Origin: Bradyrhizobium sp. 4
GTDB taxonomy: Bacteria; Pseudomonadota; Alphaproteobacteria; Rhizobiales; Xanthobacteraceae
DNA length: 64,000 bases
Reading direction: 5' to 3'
Assembly: GCF_023100905.1 (NCBI RefSeq)
Contig: NZ_CP064686.1
Span: forward strand, 7,094,001-7,158,000
Positions within the stretch are counted from its first letter, which is position 1; every line of letters starts with the position of its first letter. Below, one piece after another: positions 1-9,172 of this stretch. The notes under the pieces were generated by a model. That model was not told the origin of the DNA. It saw nothing but the letters and a program-made list of their open reading frames with translations, and did no database searches. A program made the position numbers and the translations under genes.

Positions 1-1
1 C

Positions 2-1633
2 GCCCGTTTCCCGGGACCGGACTACGAGGAGAGCCTCGTCGGTCATCTCAAGACCAAATACGCGCATCGGCCGATCGACATCATCGTCTCGATCGGCGTC
101 GCGTCGGCGAAATTCCTTCAGGCGCGCAAGCACGACATCTGGCCCGCCGCCCCCGTGGTTTACGGCTTCGTGCCCGATCTGCCCGAGACGCGCGCGCTGT
201 TCCTGCCCGGCACGACCGCCATCTTTGCCAAGGTGTCTCCGGCGCAGATATTGACTGCGGCACGCGCGGTCGTTCCCGACTTGACTGGCGTCGTCCTCGT
301 TGGCGATGCATGGAAAAATCCGCTGATATATGGCCACTGGAAACAGGAATTCGCGACCACGATGCCGGGTCTCGAAATCATCGATCTGTCCGGCATGGTG
401 CTGCGGGAGGTGCGAGAACGGGTCGGCTCCTTGCCCCCTCGTTCTGCGATTCTGACCTCGGCGATGTATTCCGACGGCGAAGGCACCCACTATTTGCCGG
501 CCGCGGCGCTTGCGCGCGTCGCCGAGCGCGCGAACCGCCCGATCATTATCACCTCCGACACATTTCTCGGGCGAACCGGGGTTGGCGGCTTCCTGCTGCT
601 GCCCGAAAACATCGGACAGGAAGCCGGCCAGTTGGCAATGCGGATTCTCGGCGGCGAATCGCCGTCGAACATCCCGCCCGTTGCCGGGGATAACGTGAAG
701 CCGATCTTCGACTGGCGACAGCTCAAGCTCTGGAATGTGGACGAAGCCCATCTGCCTCCCGGAAGCGAGGTGCGTTTCCGAGAACCGAGCTTCTGGGAGC
801 AGTACTACTGGCGTGTCATGATCAGCGCCGGCGTGGTGCTGGTGCAGGCGATGATGATCGGCATCCTCCTGCGCGAGCGCAGGCTGCGATTCCAGGCGGA
901 GGTCGAGGCACGCCAACGCATGTCGGAGCTAGCCCACATGAATCGCCTTGCGACCGCGGGCGAGATGTCCGCCACGATCGCGCATGAGTTGAGCCAGCCG
1001 CTCGCCGCCATTCTGATCAATGCTGAGACCGCCGAGCAGGTGTTGCAGACACCGGCACCTGACCTCGGCGTGATCAGCGAGATACTGGGTGACATTCGCC
1101 GAGACGATAAGCGCGCTAACGAGATCGTCGTTCAGGTGCGCTCATTTTTGAAGAGGGCCCGCACAGAGCGGATCGAGCTCGATCTCAACGCGACGGTCAG
1201 CGATGTGTTTAGGTTCCTTTCCATTCAGGCCCTGACCTACGACGTTGCGCTCGCGACGGATCGATCGTCCTTGGATATTCGCGTAACTGCCGACAAAGTG
1301 CAGCTCCAGCAGGCTATTCTGAACCTGGTCATGAATGCCATCGAAGCGGTGGCCGATCTGCCGGAGGATCGGCGACGCATCGTCGGTCGAACCAGCCTTG
1401 CGAACAATCAGGCCATGATCTCGATCGCAGATGCCGGCGACGGCATCTGCACAGAAAAGGTAACCGAAATCTTCAAGCCGTTTTTCACAACCAAGACGCA
1501 GGGAATGGGCATCGGCCTCTCGATCACGCGCACGATCATCGAGGCACATGGCGGGCGCATCTGGGCCGAGAACGCGCCGACGGGAGGCGCCGTCTTTCAT
1601 ATCAGCCTGCCGCTGGCTGTGGCACGGTCGTAA
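2..1633 (+). CDS. Sensor histidine kinase with ABC-substrate-binding-like sensor domain (5' partial)
   Basis: The reading frame is open from base 2, so the start lies upstream of the window. The first ~250 residues resemble the periplasmic-binding-protein-like (ABC_sub_bind) sensor domain seen in some rhizobial kinases. A single hydrophobic segment follows (around MISAGVVLVQAMMIGILL, near base 820-880). The kinase core then shows an H-box (TIAHELSQPLAAI), N-box (NLVMNAIEA), G1 (DAGDGI), F-box (FKPFFTTK) and G2 (GMGIGLSI). It should autophosphorylate on the H-box histidine in response to a ligand outside the membrane. No response regulator is present downstream; a partner may lie upstream. Confidence 0.9.
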   Translation, partial: ARFPGPDYEESLVGHLKTKYAHRPIDIIVSIGVASAKFLQARKHDIWPAAPVVYGFVPDLPETRALFLPGTTAIFAKVSPAQILTAARAVVPDLTGVVLVGDAWKNPLIYGHWKQEFATTMPGLEIIDLSGMVLREVRERVGSLPPRSAILTSAMYSDGEGTHYLPAAALARVAERANRPIIITSDTFLGRTGVGGFLLLPENIGQEAGQLAMRILGGESPSNIPPVAGDNVKPIFDWRQLKLWNVDEAHLPPGSEVRFREPSFWEQYYWRVMISAGVVLVQAMMIGILLRERRLRFQAEVEARQRMSELAHMNRLATAGEMSATIAHELSQPLAAILINAETAEQVLQTPAPDLGVISEILGDIRRDDKRANEIVVQVRSFLKRARTERIELDLNATVSDVFRFLSIQALTYDVALATDRSSLDIRVTADKVQLQQAILNLVMNAIEAVADLPEDRRRIVGRTSLANNQAMISIADAGDGICTEKVTEIFKPFFTTKTQGMGIGLSITRTIIEAHGGRIWAENAPTGGAVFHISLPLAVARS

Positions 1634-1668
1634 GTCGAGGCCCTCTGCCGTTCAAGTCGCTCCGCCCG

Positions 1669-3228
1669 TCACGTGAACGCCTTTTCCAGCGTCGCGAAGA
1701 TCACCGCAAGCGATTTGTCGTGCCGCGTCACCGGCGGCACCGGGCGATCGATCTTCATCAGCTGATAGACCGCCATCTGCGCCGCGCGCACCGAATATTC
1801 GACGGTGAACACGACGTCATCGGGGATTTCGACGAACTGGCTGACGAAGGCGAGATTGACGGAATTCCTGGGCACCGGCAGCGGCCGGTCGTCAGCGGTG
1901 CGCGGCATGAACATGCTGGTGATGTAGGGCATGCGACAGGGAACGCAGATCGCATCCTCGAACACGGCAGGGTCGAAATTCAGGTGACCGCAAAGCTCCT
2001 TCAGGATGTCGGCGCCGCCGCAATCGGACATCGGCTTGGCCACGAAATTGCCGACGCGGTCGGGATGCAGTGCATAGCCCCAGAACACCTGCACGTTGTT
2101 CGGCTGTCCGGCGAAATGCGGCTGATGATACAGCACCACCGACATCAGCCAATTGGAGTCCCTGAACGTGACGAGACCGCCGGTGCCGGCCTTGTTGCCG
2201 GAGAACGCCTCCATCTTGTCGAAGAAGCGCGGATCGCGGCAGGTGACAGTGAATGACTGCCAATAGGATTCCGGGATCGACGCGTTGAACGCGGACGGCT
2301 TGCCGAATTCTGGACGGCCCTTCGCGATTTTCTCCCACAGCACCCAACCCCGGCTCTCGGACTTGGTCAGGCGCGGAGCCGGCTCGGTCATCGAGCCCAG
2401 GCTCGAGGCGTCCGTCATCGAGCCGTTCTGAAAGAACACGAGATCGCCGTCCTCGAGCTGGACATTGGCGGTGCGGCCGTCGCGGTCGAGTACGAGCTGG
2501 CGCACCCGCAAGCGTCCGTCCTCGCTCTCGATCGCCATGTCGGTGACGGCAGTGCCGCGCACGAACTGAACGCCCCGCCCCTTGAGCCAGTCGGCAAGCG
2601 GCCGCACGATCGCGTCATACTGGTTGTAGACGGTGCGCTTGACGCCGGCGAGAGTCTCGATGCGCGGGAACTCGTTCATGAAGCGATGCAGATAGCGTTT
2701 CAGCTCGACCGCGCTGTGCCAGGCCTGGAAGGCGAAAGTGGTCTGCCACATGTACCAGAAATTGGATTCGAAGAATTTGGGCGACAGCCAGTCGGTGATG
2801 CGGCTGTTGCCGAGCGTCTGCTCCGAGGCCTCCGTGAGCCGCAGCAACTCGAGCCGGTCGCGCCCTGAAAATCCCATATGCGAGACATCGAGCTTGAAGC
2901 GGTTGCGATCGACCAGCCGCGCTCGCGAATGCGCGGGGTTCTCGGTGTTGAACGCGACGGTTTCCTCGCGCACGCTGAGGCCGGGATGTTCGAGCGAGGG
3001 AATGGTCGACAGCAGGTCCCAGGTGCATTCGTAGTGATCGGTCGTGAGCATGCGTCCGCCGCGCAGCGAATAAGCGCCGTTCGCGAGCAGCGCGCCGTCG
3101 AGGCTGCCGCCGACCAGCGGCTGCGCCTCGTAGATCACGATGTCCCGCCCCGGCAGCTGCGCGTCACGAACCAGGAACGCCGCGCCCGCGAGCGATCCAA
3201 CGCCGCCACCGATGAAATACGCCTTCAT
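1669..3228 (-). CDS. ohyA: Oleate hydratase, FAD-dependent
   Basis: Adds water across the cis-9 double bond of oleic acid to give 10-hydroxystearate. The protein of 519 residues has an N-terminal Rossmann FAD motif (GGGVGSLAGAAFLVRD) and the family stretches YECTWDLLSTIPSL, MWQTTFAFQAWHSAVE and CGGADILKELCGHL. The ATG at 3228 was chosen because GAGG sits eight bases upstream and the dinucleotide-binding fold starts at once; the longer frame to 3312 adds 28 unlike residues. It converges on the kinase gene. Family assignment is from recognised motifs; substrate preference is inferred. Confidence 0.92.
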   Translation of the reverse strand: MKAYFIGGGVGSLAGAAFLVRDAQLPGRDIVIYEAQPLVGGSLDGALLANGAYSLRGGRMLTTDHYECTWDLLSTIPSLEHPGLSVREETVAFNTENPAHSRARLVDRNRFKLDVSHMGFSGRDRLELLRLTEASEQTLGNSRITDWLSPKFFESNFWYMWQTTFAFQAWHSAVELKRYLHRFMNEFPRIETLAGVKRTVYNQYDAIVRPLADWLKGRGVQFVRGTAVTDMAIESEDGRLRVRQLVLDRDGRTANVQLEDGDLVFFQNGSMTDASSLGSMTEPAPRLTKSESRGWVLWEKIAKGRPEFGKPSAFNASIPESYWQSFTVTCRDPRFFDKMEAFSGNKAGTGGLVTFRDSNWLMSVVLYHQPHFAGQPNNVQVFWGYALHPDRVGNFVAKPMSDCGGADILKELCGHLNFDPAVFEDAICVPCRMPYITSMFMPRTADDRPLPVPRNSVNLAFVSQFVEIPDDVVFTVEYSVRAAQMAVYQLMKIDRPVPPVTRHDKSLAVIFATLEKAFT

Positions 3229-3426
3229 GTCTTGCCTCGATCTGCAATTCGAATTGTCGCGGCGACATTGCATGGCGAGACACTGGCCGGAGTTGCGCTG
3301 GATTAAGCGCAACGCGCGTGAGGATCACGTTGAGTTGAGCGTTTGACTGATCAGCTCCGGCATGCCGTCCTTTCGCGACATCATCGAATCACGTCTTGAC
3401 ATTGCGGCCGTACCTCGGAGCGACCC

Positions 3427-3774
3427 ATGACGCGCGATCGCCTGTTTCTGCTGCGCCCTGGTTTCGAGGACCCGGCCTTTCCTGGACGCCGTTTCTATTG
3501 CTGGCATTGCGCGCTGATCGAGGGCTTGCTGGTCTCGTTTCCGCAGCTCGCCGACAAGCTCGACGTCGAGCGCATCGCGTGGCCACGCCCGCGGCACGCC
3601 GTGATCGCGCTGGCTGGCGAGGAGAACCAGTCGTTGCCGCTGCTCGTGCTGGCGGTTGGAGCGACCTCGCCGCACCAGACCGGCAGCCATCAGGGCCGCG
3701 CGTTCATTGCCGACAAGGACGCCATCCTGGGCGCACTCTCCGAACGTCACAGCTTTCCCGATCCGCATCCGTGA
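3427..3774 (+). CDS. DUF3088 family protein
   Basis: Short protein of 115 residues matching the DUF3088 pattern: FLLRPGFEDPAFPGRRFYC near the start, followed by WHCALIEG and GEENQSLPLLVL. The CWHC arrangement recalls thioredoxin- or glutaredoxin-like folds, but no biochemical function is established that I know of. It is divergent from the oleate hydratase gene, with about 200 bases between them, and appears to be transcribed alone. Confidence 0.75.
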   Translation: MTRDRLFLLRPGFEDPAFPGRRFYCWHCALIEGLLVSFPQLADKLDVERIAWPRPRHAVIALAGEENQSLPLLVLAVGATSPHQTGSHQGRAFIADKDAILGALSERHSFPDPHP

Positions 3775-4096
3775 GGGGAGAGCGTTCGCGTGACTCTCGT
3801 GCCCCGGGCGTAGCGCAGCGTCTCTTCAACGGTGCGCTGCAGAGCCGGAGCCCATGTCTCTAGGGGATCTTGTGCGGCATTGGGTCCCTGCCACCACCGA
3901 TGACGTGATTGCGTCATTCGCGGCAGAGTGATGGCAGGGTTGCAATCGACGCTGGTGATGCGACAATAAATCTCACCAGACGCACGCAGCCGCGCGAATC
4001 GGGCGCCGATGAAACTGCGTCGTTTCGACGCCCGCACTGGCCGGAACGCGCCGGATGACCATGTGTTGTCACACGACATTCAACTGGAGTGATGAC
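3775..4096. other. Intergenic stretch without a recognised gene
   Basis: The 322 bases between the DUF3088 gene and the His-rich gene contain no reading frame with convincing coding character; a 110-codon minus-strand frame here has no recognisable domain. A small perfect inverted repeat (ATGACG, six bases, CGTCAT) lies near 3900-3920. The promoter of the His-rich gene is presumably near the right end. Confidence 0.5.
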
Positions 4097-4417
4097 ATGA
4101 AGTATCTCTTTGTCGCGATGGCCGTCGGTGCTGCGGCGCTTGCAGGCGGATCCGCGGCGAACGCGGCCAATCATTCAAGCGCGAAACAGAACGCGCCAGC
4201 CGCCCAATCAACCGACATCAGCGCGCAGCACAGGCACCACCATCACGGCCATCGCCATCACTGGCGTCCTCACCACCATCACGGATTTCATCGTCCGCAC
4301 TACCGAAGCTACGGCTATTATCCGCGGCACCACGGATATTACGGCGGCGGACCGTACGGATATTATGGCGGCGGCGGTCCCAGCGTGACGTTCGGCTTCG
4401 GCGGCAGTCGCTGGTAA
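4097..4417 (+). CDS. Small secreted histidine/glycine/tyrosine-rich protein
   Basis: A 106-residue protein with a clear signal peptide (MKYLFVAMAVGAAALAGGSA, cleavage probably after ANA). The mature part has dense His runs (HRHHHHGHRHHW, HHHHGFH) and a Gly/Tyr-rich tail (YYGGGPYGYYGGGG). The composition suggests metal binding or an envelope role; similar proteins are common and uncharacterised in Bradyrhizobium. The ATG at 4097 follows GGAG by seven bases; the frame can extend to 4055 but would spoil the signal peptide. A strong hairpin follows the stop codon. Confidence 0.75.
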   Translation: MKYLFVAMAVGAAALAGGSAANAANHSSAKQNAPAAQSTDISAQHRHHHHGHRHHWRPHHHHGFHRPHYRSYGYYPRHHGYYGGGPYGYYGGGGPSVTFGFGGSRW

Positions 4418-4436
4418 GACGAGAGGCAGCAACACG

Positions 4437-4464
4437 AAAGGCCCGCGAAATGCGGGCCTTTTTT
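4437..4464. terminator. Bidirectional intrinsic terminator
   Basis: AAAGGCCCGC, a five-base loop, then GCGGGCCTTT followed by a T run on the plus strand; the leading AAA gives a shorter U run on the minus strand. It lies between the convergent His-rich gene and amine oxidase gene and can serve both. Confidence 0.85.
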
Positions 4465-4474
4465 GCTCGTCAGC

Positions 4475-5746
4475 CTATCTCCGCAAGATCCTCCCCGCCG
4501 TCTGTTGGCCGCTCGCCAGCGCCGCTTCGACCGTGCCCATGTCGGCTCCGCGATAGAGCGCCTCGCCGGAGAACAGCACCGGCCCGTCGGCGCGCGCGAG
4601 GATCGTTTGCGCCTCGCGCGTTCGCGGCGTCGCCCAGGAATAGGCGCCGCGGGCGTAGGGATCGTGCGCCCAGTTTGTCGCAACGGCCGCGATGAGCTCG
4701 TGCGCGAGATCTTCGCGCGAGAGGCCGAAGACGGTCGCAAGCGAATCGAGCCCGGCGTCGATCAGCGCTTGCGGGTCGAGCTGCGTCAGCGCTGCCGTGC
4801 GCGGGCCGCCGAACCATCCGGTCAGCACGGGATGCCGGTCCGGGTATTGCGTCCACCACACCGGGATGGCCTGGTCGGTCAAAAGGAAGCTCATGTCCGC
4901 AAGCTCTTCCTTGCGCTCGCGCCACCATGGCCGCCTGAAGTGCAGCAGGATTTTTATCACGTTACCGAAGCCGATGTCGTCGGCAGACGCCGCCTTCAAG
5001 CGCGCGCTCTCCGGGAGGGCGATCTCGCGCAGCAACGGCAACGGAACAGTGAGGATCACGCGATCGCAGCCATGCACCCCGCCGCCGACACAGCGAACGG
5101 CGAGCGCGCCGCCCTCCTCCTCGATCGCCGACACCACGCAGCCGAAGCGAAGAATCACGCCAAGTTTGCGGCACTCGGCCGTCAGGAACTCGATCATCGC
5201 ACCATAGCCGCCCTTGACCCGCGCCTGCGGAGAGTGCCCGCCAGCCATCCATTCCTCGCGCAGCGCCAGCGTCGAAGCGCGCTCGGGATCGGCCGCATCG
5301 TAGCCCTCGACCATTCGCTCGATCGCATGGCGCAGCCGCGCGTGCTCATCGCCGGCAAAATGCCGGCGCAGGAAATCGGCGACGGTGAGGTCGTCGTTCA
5401 ATTCCCGAACCACGGCGTGCAGCTCAGCCTCATGCGGATCGTGGCGATCCTCGCGCACGATGTCTGCGCCGTCAAAGCCCCACCGCTCGCCTTCGATCTC
5501 CTGAAGGGACAACCCGGCCTCACGCAGCAGCGCGCGCGTGACCGGCGCCTCGCCGTGGACGAATTCGGCGCCGCCATCGGCGGGGTAGCCGAACTCCGAA
5601 GCTGACAGCGGGTGAATACGGCCGCCGCAGCGCTCGCGCGCCTCCAGGATCGTCACTGACTTGCCCGCGCGCGCCAGCTCGCGCGCCGCCATCAGGCCGG
5701 CCGCGCCGGCACCGACGATGACGATATGCTCTGATGTTGCCGACAT
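4475..5746 (-). CDS. Flavin monoamine oxidase family protein
   Basis: FAD-dependent amine oxidase of 423 residues. It begins with the dinucleotide-binding motif IVGAGAAGLMAARELARAG and the second FAD-contact segment ARERCGGRIHPL. The C-terminus has the family closing motif (GPVLFSGEALYRGADMGTVE). It should oxidise an amine to an imine or aldehyde, releasing hydrogen peroxide; the substrate cannot be read from sequence. It is the last gene of a three-gene minus-strand operon, ten bases after the RibD-like gene. Confidence 0.85.
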   Translation of the reverse strand: MSATSEHIVIVGAGAAGLMAARELARAGKSVTILEARERCGGRIHPLSASEFGYPADGGAEFVHGEAPVTRALLREAGLSLQEIEGERWGFDGADIVREDRHDPHEAELHAVVRELNDDLTVADFLRRHFAGDEHARLRHAIERMVEGYDAADPERASTLALREEWMAGGHSPQARVKGGYGAMIEFLTAECRKLGVILRFGCVVSAIEEEGGALAVRCVGGGVHGCDRVILTVPLPLLREIALPESARLKAASADDIGFGNVIKILLHFRRPWWRERKEELADMSFLLTDQAIPVWWTQYPDRHPVLTGWFGGPRTAALTQLDPQALIDAGLDSLATVFGLSREDLAHELIAAVATNWAHDPYARGAYSWATPRTREAQTILARADGPVLFSGEALYRGADMGTVEAALASGQQTAGRILRR

Positions 5747-5756
5747 CTCGGTGCTG

Positions 5757-6467
5757 CTACTTGCCCACGGCCTGCGGATCGTTCTGGATCAGATAGCGCA
5801 GCAGCAGGACACCGCCGCCGAGATCCCGCGTGCTCTCCAGCCTCATCGCAGTCAGCGGTGCACGCCGGTCGCCGTCGGAGTCCGTGGAATCGAACACGAA
5901 GGGCGCGCCCCTGGCGCCATCGATCGCGGGACTGAGGATCAGGTTGAACTCGTCGATCAGGCCGGCACGCAGGAACGCGCCGTTGGCGACGCCCCCGCCC
6001 TCCACGAGCAGGCGCTTCACGCCGAGCTCGCGGTTGAGAATGTCCACCGTCAGTGCGAGGTCGATCTCGGACTTGCCGGCAAAGATATAGGACACGCCCT
6101 CGCCGCGGAGTCCGGCGAGATGCGAATCGGAGACGCTCTCGGTCAGCACGACGACGATCGGATCGCCGCCGATATCGGAACGGCCCCAGCCGATCTTGCC
6201 CTTCGCATCGAGCACGACGCCATAGGTTTTCGCGTCACGTCGCGCGAACCAGTTTTCGCGCGGAAATTTCGCGTCCGTCGTCGCCGGATAAGGCTCGCGC
6301 TTGGCGAACTCCGAGCCGGTGACGCGGCCGATCACCCAGGCATCGCCGCCGAGCTCGTCGTGGATCTTCTCGAACCAGTCCGATCCTGGTCCCTTCGGGC
6401 GCCAGCGGCTCGGATGGGTGCGGCCGTCCAGACTCGAATGCATCAGACAGATGACGTAAGGCTTCAT
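5757..6467 (-). CDS. RibD C-terminal / dihydrofolate-reductase-like protein
   Basis: Protein of 236 residues with the RibD C-terminal fold: an N-terminal IxLMHSSLDGR segment, central GGDPIVVVLTE and the signature LVEGGGVANGAFLRAGLIDEF (split here only for description). Such stand-alone proteins are NADPH-dependent reductases, some acting on riboflavin precursors, but no riboflavin genes are nearby. The ATG at 6467 has GGAG six bases upstream; the open frame runs to 6515. It follows the nitrobindin-like gene by 19 bases. Confidence 0.8.
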   Translation of the reverse strand: MKPYVICLMHSSLDGRTHPSRWRPKGPGSDWFEKIHDELGGDAWVIGRVTGSEFAKREPYPATTDAKFPRENWFARRDAKTYGVVLDAKGKIGWGRSDIGGDPIVVVLTESVSDSHLAGLRGEGVSYIFAGKSEIDLALTVDILNRELGVKRLLVEGGGVANGAFLRAGLIDEFNLILSPAIDGARGAPFVFDSTDSDGDRRAPLTAMRLESTRDLGGGVLLLRYLIQNDPQAVGK

Positions 6468-6486
6468 GCGCATCTCCGGGCCGCGC

Positions 6487-7161
6487 TCAGGCGGCCGGCT
6501 CATTGCCCTTCTCACTCCCCGTGGCGCGTTTGTTCACGATCACCGCGAGGGGATTGAGCTTTGGCGGCGCGACGAGTTTGAGCGTGTTGGTGTCGCGATG
6601 GTTGAACGGCGCGCCGCGCACGAACAACTCGGTCTGGATCAGATAGGTCCAACTGCAGTCGTCGTTGAAGGTGATGTCGCAGCGGTAAGCGTCGGTGCGG
6701 AACGCTTGTTCCAGAAAATCAGTCGAGCAGATCCCGTAAGCGGTGTCGCCGCGCTTGGCCGTGACAGAGATCTCCTTGTCGTCCGGCCCGGCCTTGCCCG
6801 ACGCCAGCAGCACCTGCCCACGCGGGATCGCCAGCGTCTGCATGATCAACCCGGTCGCGGGCTCCCACAACCAATAGCCGACCTGGTCATGGAAGGTGAT
6901 GTCTTCCTCAGGCGTGTTGATATGGATGTGATAGCGCAGCCCATAGAGCAGCTGCGGGCCGTTGGCCTGGGGATCGATCGGGTCCATCCGGATGCGCTCG
7001 ATGAAGGTCCGCCGCTCCGGCCCTTCCGCCTTCGGATTGATGTCGATACCCTTGTCGGCCTGCCAGACACCGGCGAGACGGCGGAGCGGGCCGAGATTGG
7101 CAAGGCCGTCGGGCGAGACGTCCTCGGGCTCGGTGAAGATATCGGCGGGAAGGGGGAGCAT
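6487..7161 (-). CDS. FABP/nitrobindin-like heme-binding beta-barrel protein
   Basis: Protein of 224 residues with the FABP-family signature: LGPLRRLAGVWQADKGIDI near the N-terminus, then GLRYHIHINTPEEDITFHDQ and GYWLWEPATGLIMQTLAIPRG in two adjacent strands. Related proteins form a ten-stranded barrel that can hold ferric heme; its role here is unknown. The ATG at 7161 is preceded by GAGG and matches family start positions; an in-frame start at 7224 exists. First gene of the 7161-to-4475 operon. Confidence 0.75.
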   Translation of the reverse strand: MLPLPADIFTEPEDVSPDGLANLGPLRRLAGVWQADKGIDINPKAEGPERRTFIERIRMDPIDPQANGPQLLYGLRYHIHINTPEEDITFHDQVGYWLWEPATGLIMQTLAIPRGQVLLASGKAGPDDKEISVTAKRGDTAYGICSTDFLEQAFRTDAYRCDITFNDDCSWTYLIQTELFVRGAPFNHRDTNTLKLVAPPKLNPLAVIVNKRATGSEKGNEPAA

Positions 7162-7280
7162 GGGTGTCCTCGCGTCGTTGCGAGGCAGCAATAGCATGAG
7201 AGCGCCGGCGTGGCTCGGTCTCAAGCCTCACAATCGCGAATGGACGTAGGCGCCACGCGCAGACGATCCATGATGCGAAA

Positions 7281-7309
7281 CGGAGCCGAACCTCCTCAGT
7301 TCGGCTCCG
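7281..7309 (-). terminator. Hairpin downstream of the RDHR-repeat gene
   Basis: Perfect 10-bp inverted repeat (CGGAGCCGAA / TTCGGCTCCG) around a nine-base loop. On the minus strand it follows the stop of the small gene at 7322 and is followed by TTTCG, a weak U tract. Confidence 0.6.
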
Positions 7310-7321
7310 TCGCCAGGATGC

Positions 7322-7501
7322 TTAGTGGCGGTGGTCGCGGACCTCGGGGTGAGTCCGGTGATCCCGGACGATGGGTTGATCGCGATGGTCGCGCACGACG
7401 GGCGGGTCGCGATGGTCGCGGACGATGGTCGTCGCGTTCGAAGGCGTCATCACGTTCGCCAGTGCGATCGCTGCAAGAGCCACGAGGATGTAGTTGCGCA
7501 T
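7322..7501 (-). CDS. Small secreted protein with RDHR repeats
   Basis: A 59-residue protein with a hydrophobic leader (MRNYILVALAAIALANV) and a mature part built of four copies of VRDHR separated by short DxP/THP spacers. The ATG at 7501 has AAAGG eight bases upstream; an upstream GTG at 7528 would add nine residues before the leader. No family is recognised. The repeats are highly charged (Arg, Asp, His) and could bind metal, lipid headgroups or nucleic acid; all of that is speculation. Confidence 0.6.
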   Translation of the reverse strand: MRNYILVALAAIALANVMTPSNATTIVRDHRDPPVVRDHRDQPIVRDHRTHPEVRDHRH

Positions 7502-7967
7502 GAGTTTTGCCTTTGCTTGGTGGATCACTGCGAGCCACCTGACACCAAGCTAGATTGATCAGCTCGAATGATATGTGTCGTCGATCACCCGGCGATGATC
7601 GATGCGCTGTCAGCCGTGCCATCGTCCAATCGCAGGAGAGGCGGACGGCGACCTCACGATCTATTATGATTCGTCTACGTCCCGGCGGACGGGCCTCCGC
7701 GGCCCCGAGACGAGGACATCTCGCGCCCAATATCATTGCATCGTCGAATCCCAGCATACTTGATACGCCCTGCCGGTTTGCAATCAACGTCGCGTCTGCC
7801 GCAGTTTTAATCAGGCCATAAGCATTTGTGTTCGGTGTTCCCGTTTGCGCCACGGAATCACGGTGATAAGATCACGGCCTCAGGATTGTGAAATACACCA
7901 TAGGCGATGAAGCCACTCCTAAACTAGCGTTCACGTGACGTCCGTTATTTCAAGTGAGTGGTTTGGA
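7502..7967. other. Intergenic region upstream of the LuxR pair
   Basis: About 466 bases with no supportable gene. The left end holds the promoter of the RDHR-repeat gene. Near 7863-7875 there is a small dyad (GTGAT-AAG-ATCAC) about 90 bases before the first LuxR start, which is a possible but weak regulator site. Confidence 0.4.
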
Positions 7968-9113
7968 ATGCAGCAGGCTTCGGTCGAGAAGTTCTCGGAC
8001 CTCATCGGCGCGATCTACGACTGCGTGATCGCGCCGGAACGCTGGACGGGCGTTCTAAACGAGATTCGCACGGAGCTCGGCTTCGCGACCGCCGTGCTAT
8101 CGGCATATAGCCTCACGAACATGAGGATCGGAGTCAATGCCGCCTCCGGGACCGACCCTGTCCAGACGATGGCCCAGACCAGCATCGAGTATGCGCCTGA
8201 TATCGTCGAACTCTGGGGCGGCGTTGAGCGCATCCAGCAATATCCGCTTGGAGAACCGATCATTCGATCCCAAGCGGTCCCGGAGGAAATAGTCCTCGGC
8301 AATCGCTATCACCTGGAATGGGCTCTCCCCAAGGGCTTGTTCGACGCCGTCGGCGTCGCCCTCGTTCGCGAAAAAACAATGATCGGCAATGCGACATTCA
8401 GTCAGCATCAGTCGGACGGGGCCATTGACGATGCGCAGGTTAGCGGATTGCGCGTTCTCGCACCTCACATCCGCCGCGCCGTGATCATCAGCAATCTGTT
8501 CGACATGAAGACCGTGGAAGCCGCGACATTCACCGCGACAGTGGAGGCCCTGACGGTCGGAGTCGTTCTGACGGACGACGATTCGAAGATCGTTCACACC
8601 AATGCCGCAGCCACAGCCATGCTCGCGGCAAACGATCCACTTCTGGCTCGACATGGCCGGATCGCCGTTCAATCGGCGACCACCACCAGCACGTTGCAAT
8701 CGGCCATCGCGCAAGCAGCAAAGGACGAGGCGGCACTCGGCCAAAAAGGCATCAGCATCCCAATCCCCCGCTCGAGCGGAGATCCTCTCGTCATTCACGT
8801 TCTGCCGCTGCGACGCGGCCACATGCGGGCCGGCCTGGTCCAGCGCGCCGCCGCCGCTCTGTTCGTGGCATCTGCCTCCGGTCCGCCGCAGCTGCCTCAC
8901 GATGCTCTCATCCAGCTCTACGATCTGACGCCGGCCGAAATTCGCATCTTCGAGCTCATCTGCGATGGACAGACACGCGACGCGATCTCGTCGCAACTCG
9001 GAGTGTCGGTCAGCACCGTGAAAAGTCACCTCTTGCACGTCTTCGAAAAGACAGGTTGCCGGCGCCAAGTCGACCTGGTCAGGCTGGCAAGGTCGCTGAC
9101 GTTTCCGGTGTAG
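7968..9113 (+). CDS. LuxR-family transcriptional regulator, first tandem copy
   Basis: A 381-residue regulator. The N-terminal ~180 residues are of unknown sensory type; a PAS-like segment (EALTVGVVLTDDDSKIVHTN) follows, and the C-terminus is a GerE/LuxR helix-turn-helix (LTPAEIRIFELICDGQTRDA then LGVSVSTVKSHLLHVFEKTG). No acyl-homoserine-lactone-binding domain is evident. The ATG at 7968 is favoured over 7935 because the same sequence around it, including GTGAGTGGTTTGGA, is conserved before the start of the second copy, where a stop codon rules out anything longer. Confidence 0.85.
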   Translation: MQQASVEKFSDLIGAIYDCVIAPERWTGVLNEIRTELGFATAVLSAYSLTNMRIGVNAASGTDPVQTMAQTSIEYAPDIVELWGGVERIQQYPLGEPIIRSQAVPEEIVLGNRYHLEWALPKGLFDAVGVALVREKTMIGNATFSQHQSDGAIDDAQVSGLRVLAPHIRRAVIISNLFDMKTVEAATFTATVEALTVGVVLTDDDSKIVHTNAAATAMLAANDPLLARHGRIAVQSATTTSTLQSAIAQAAKDEAALGQKGISIPIPRSSGDPLVIHVLPLRRGHMRAGLVQRAAAALFVASASGPPQLPHDALIQLYDLTPAEIRIFELICDGQTRDAISSQLGVSVSTVKSHLLHVFEKTGCRRQVDLVRLARSLTFPV

Positions 9114-9172
9114 GGAAGCTCGGGGTGACGGTACGCTCCGTCGTCCAGTGATTTTGAAGTGAGTGGTTTGGA

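Noticed and set aside
3300..3327. TGATCC upstream of oleate hydratase as a fifth ECF promoter
   Set aside because: On the minus strand the base 16 after TGATCC leads to TAATCC, not CGTT-like, so it does not match the set.
4463..5605. A 380-residue plus-strand frame opposite the amine oxidase gene
   Set aside because: Shadow of the amine oxidase codons; composition is typical of antisense frames in high-GC DNA.
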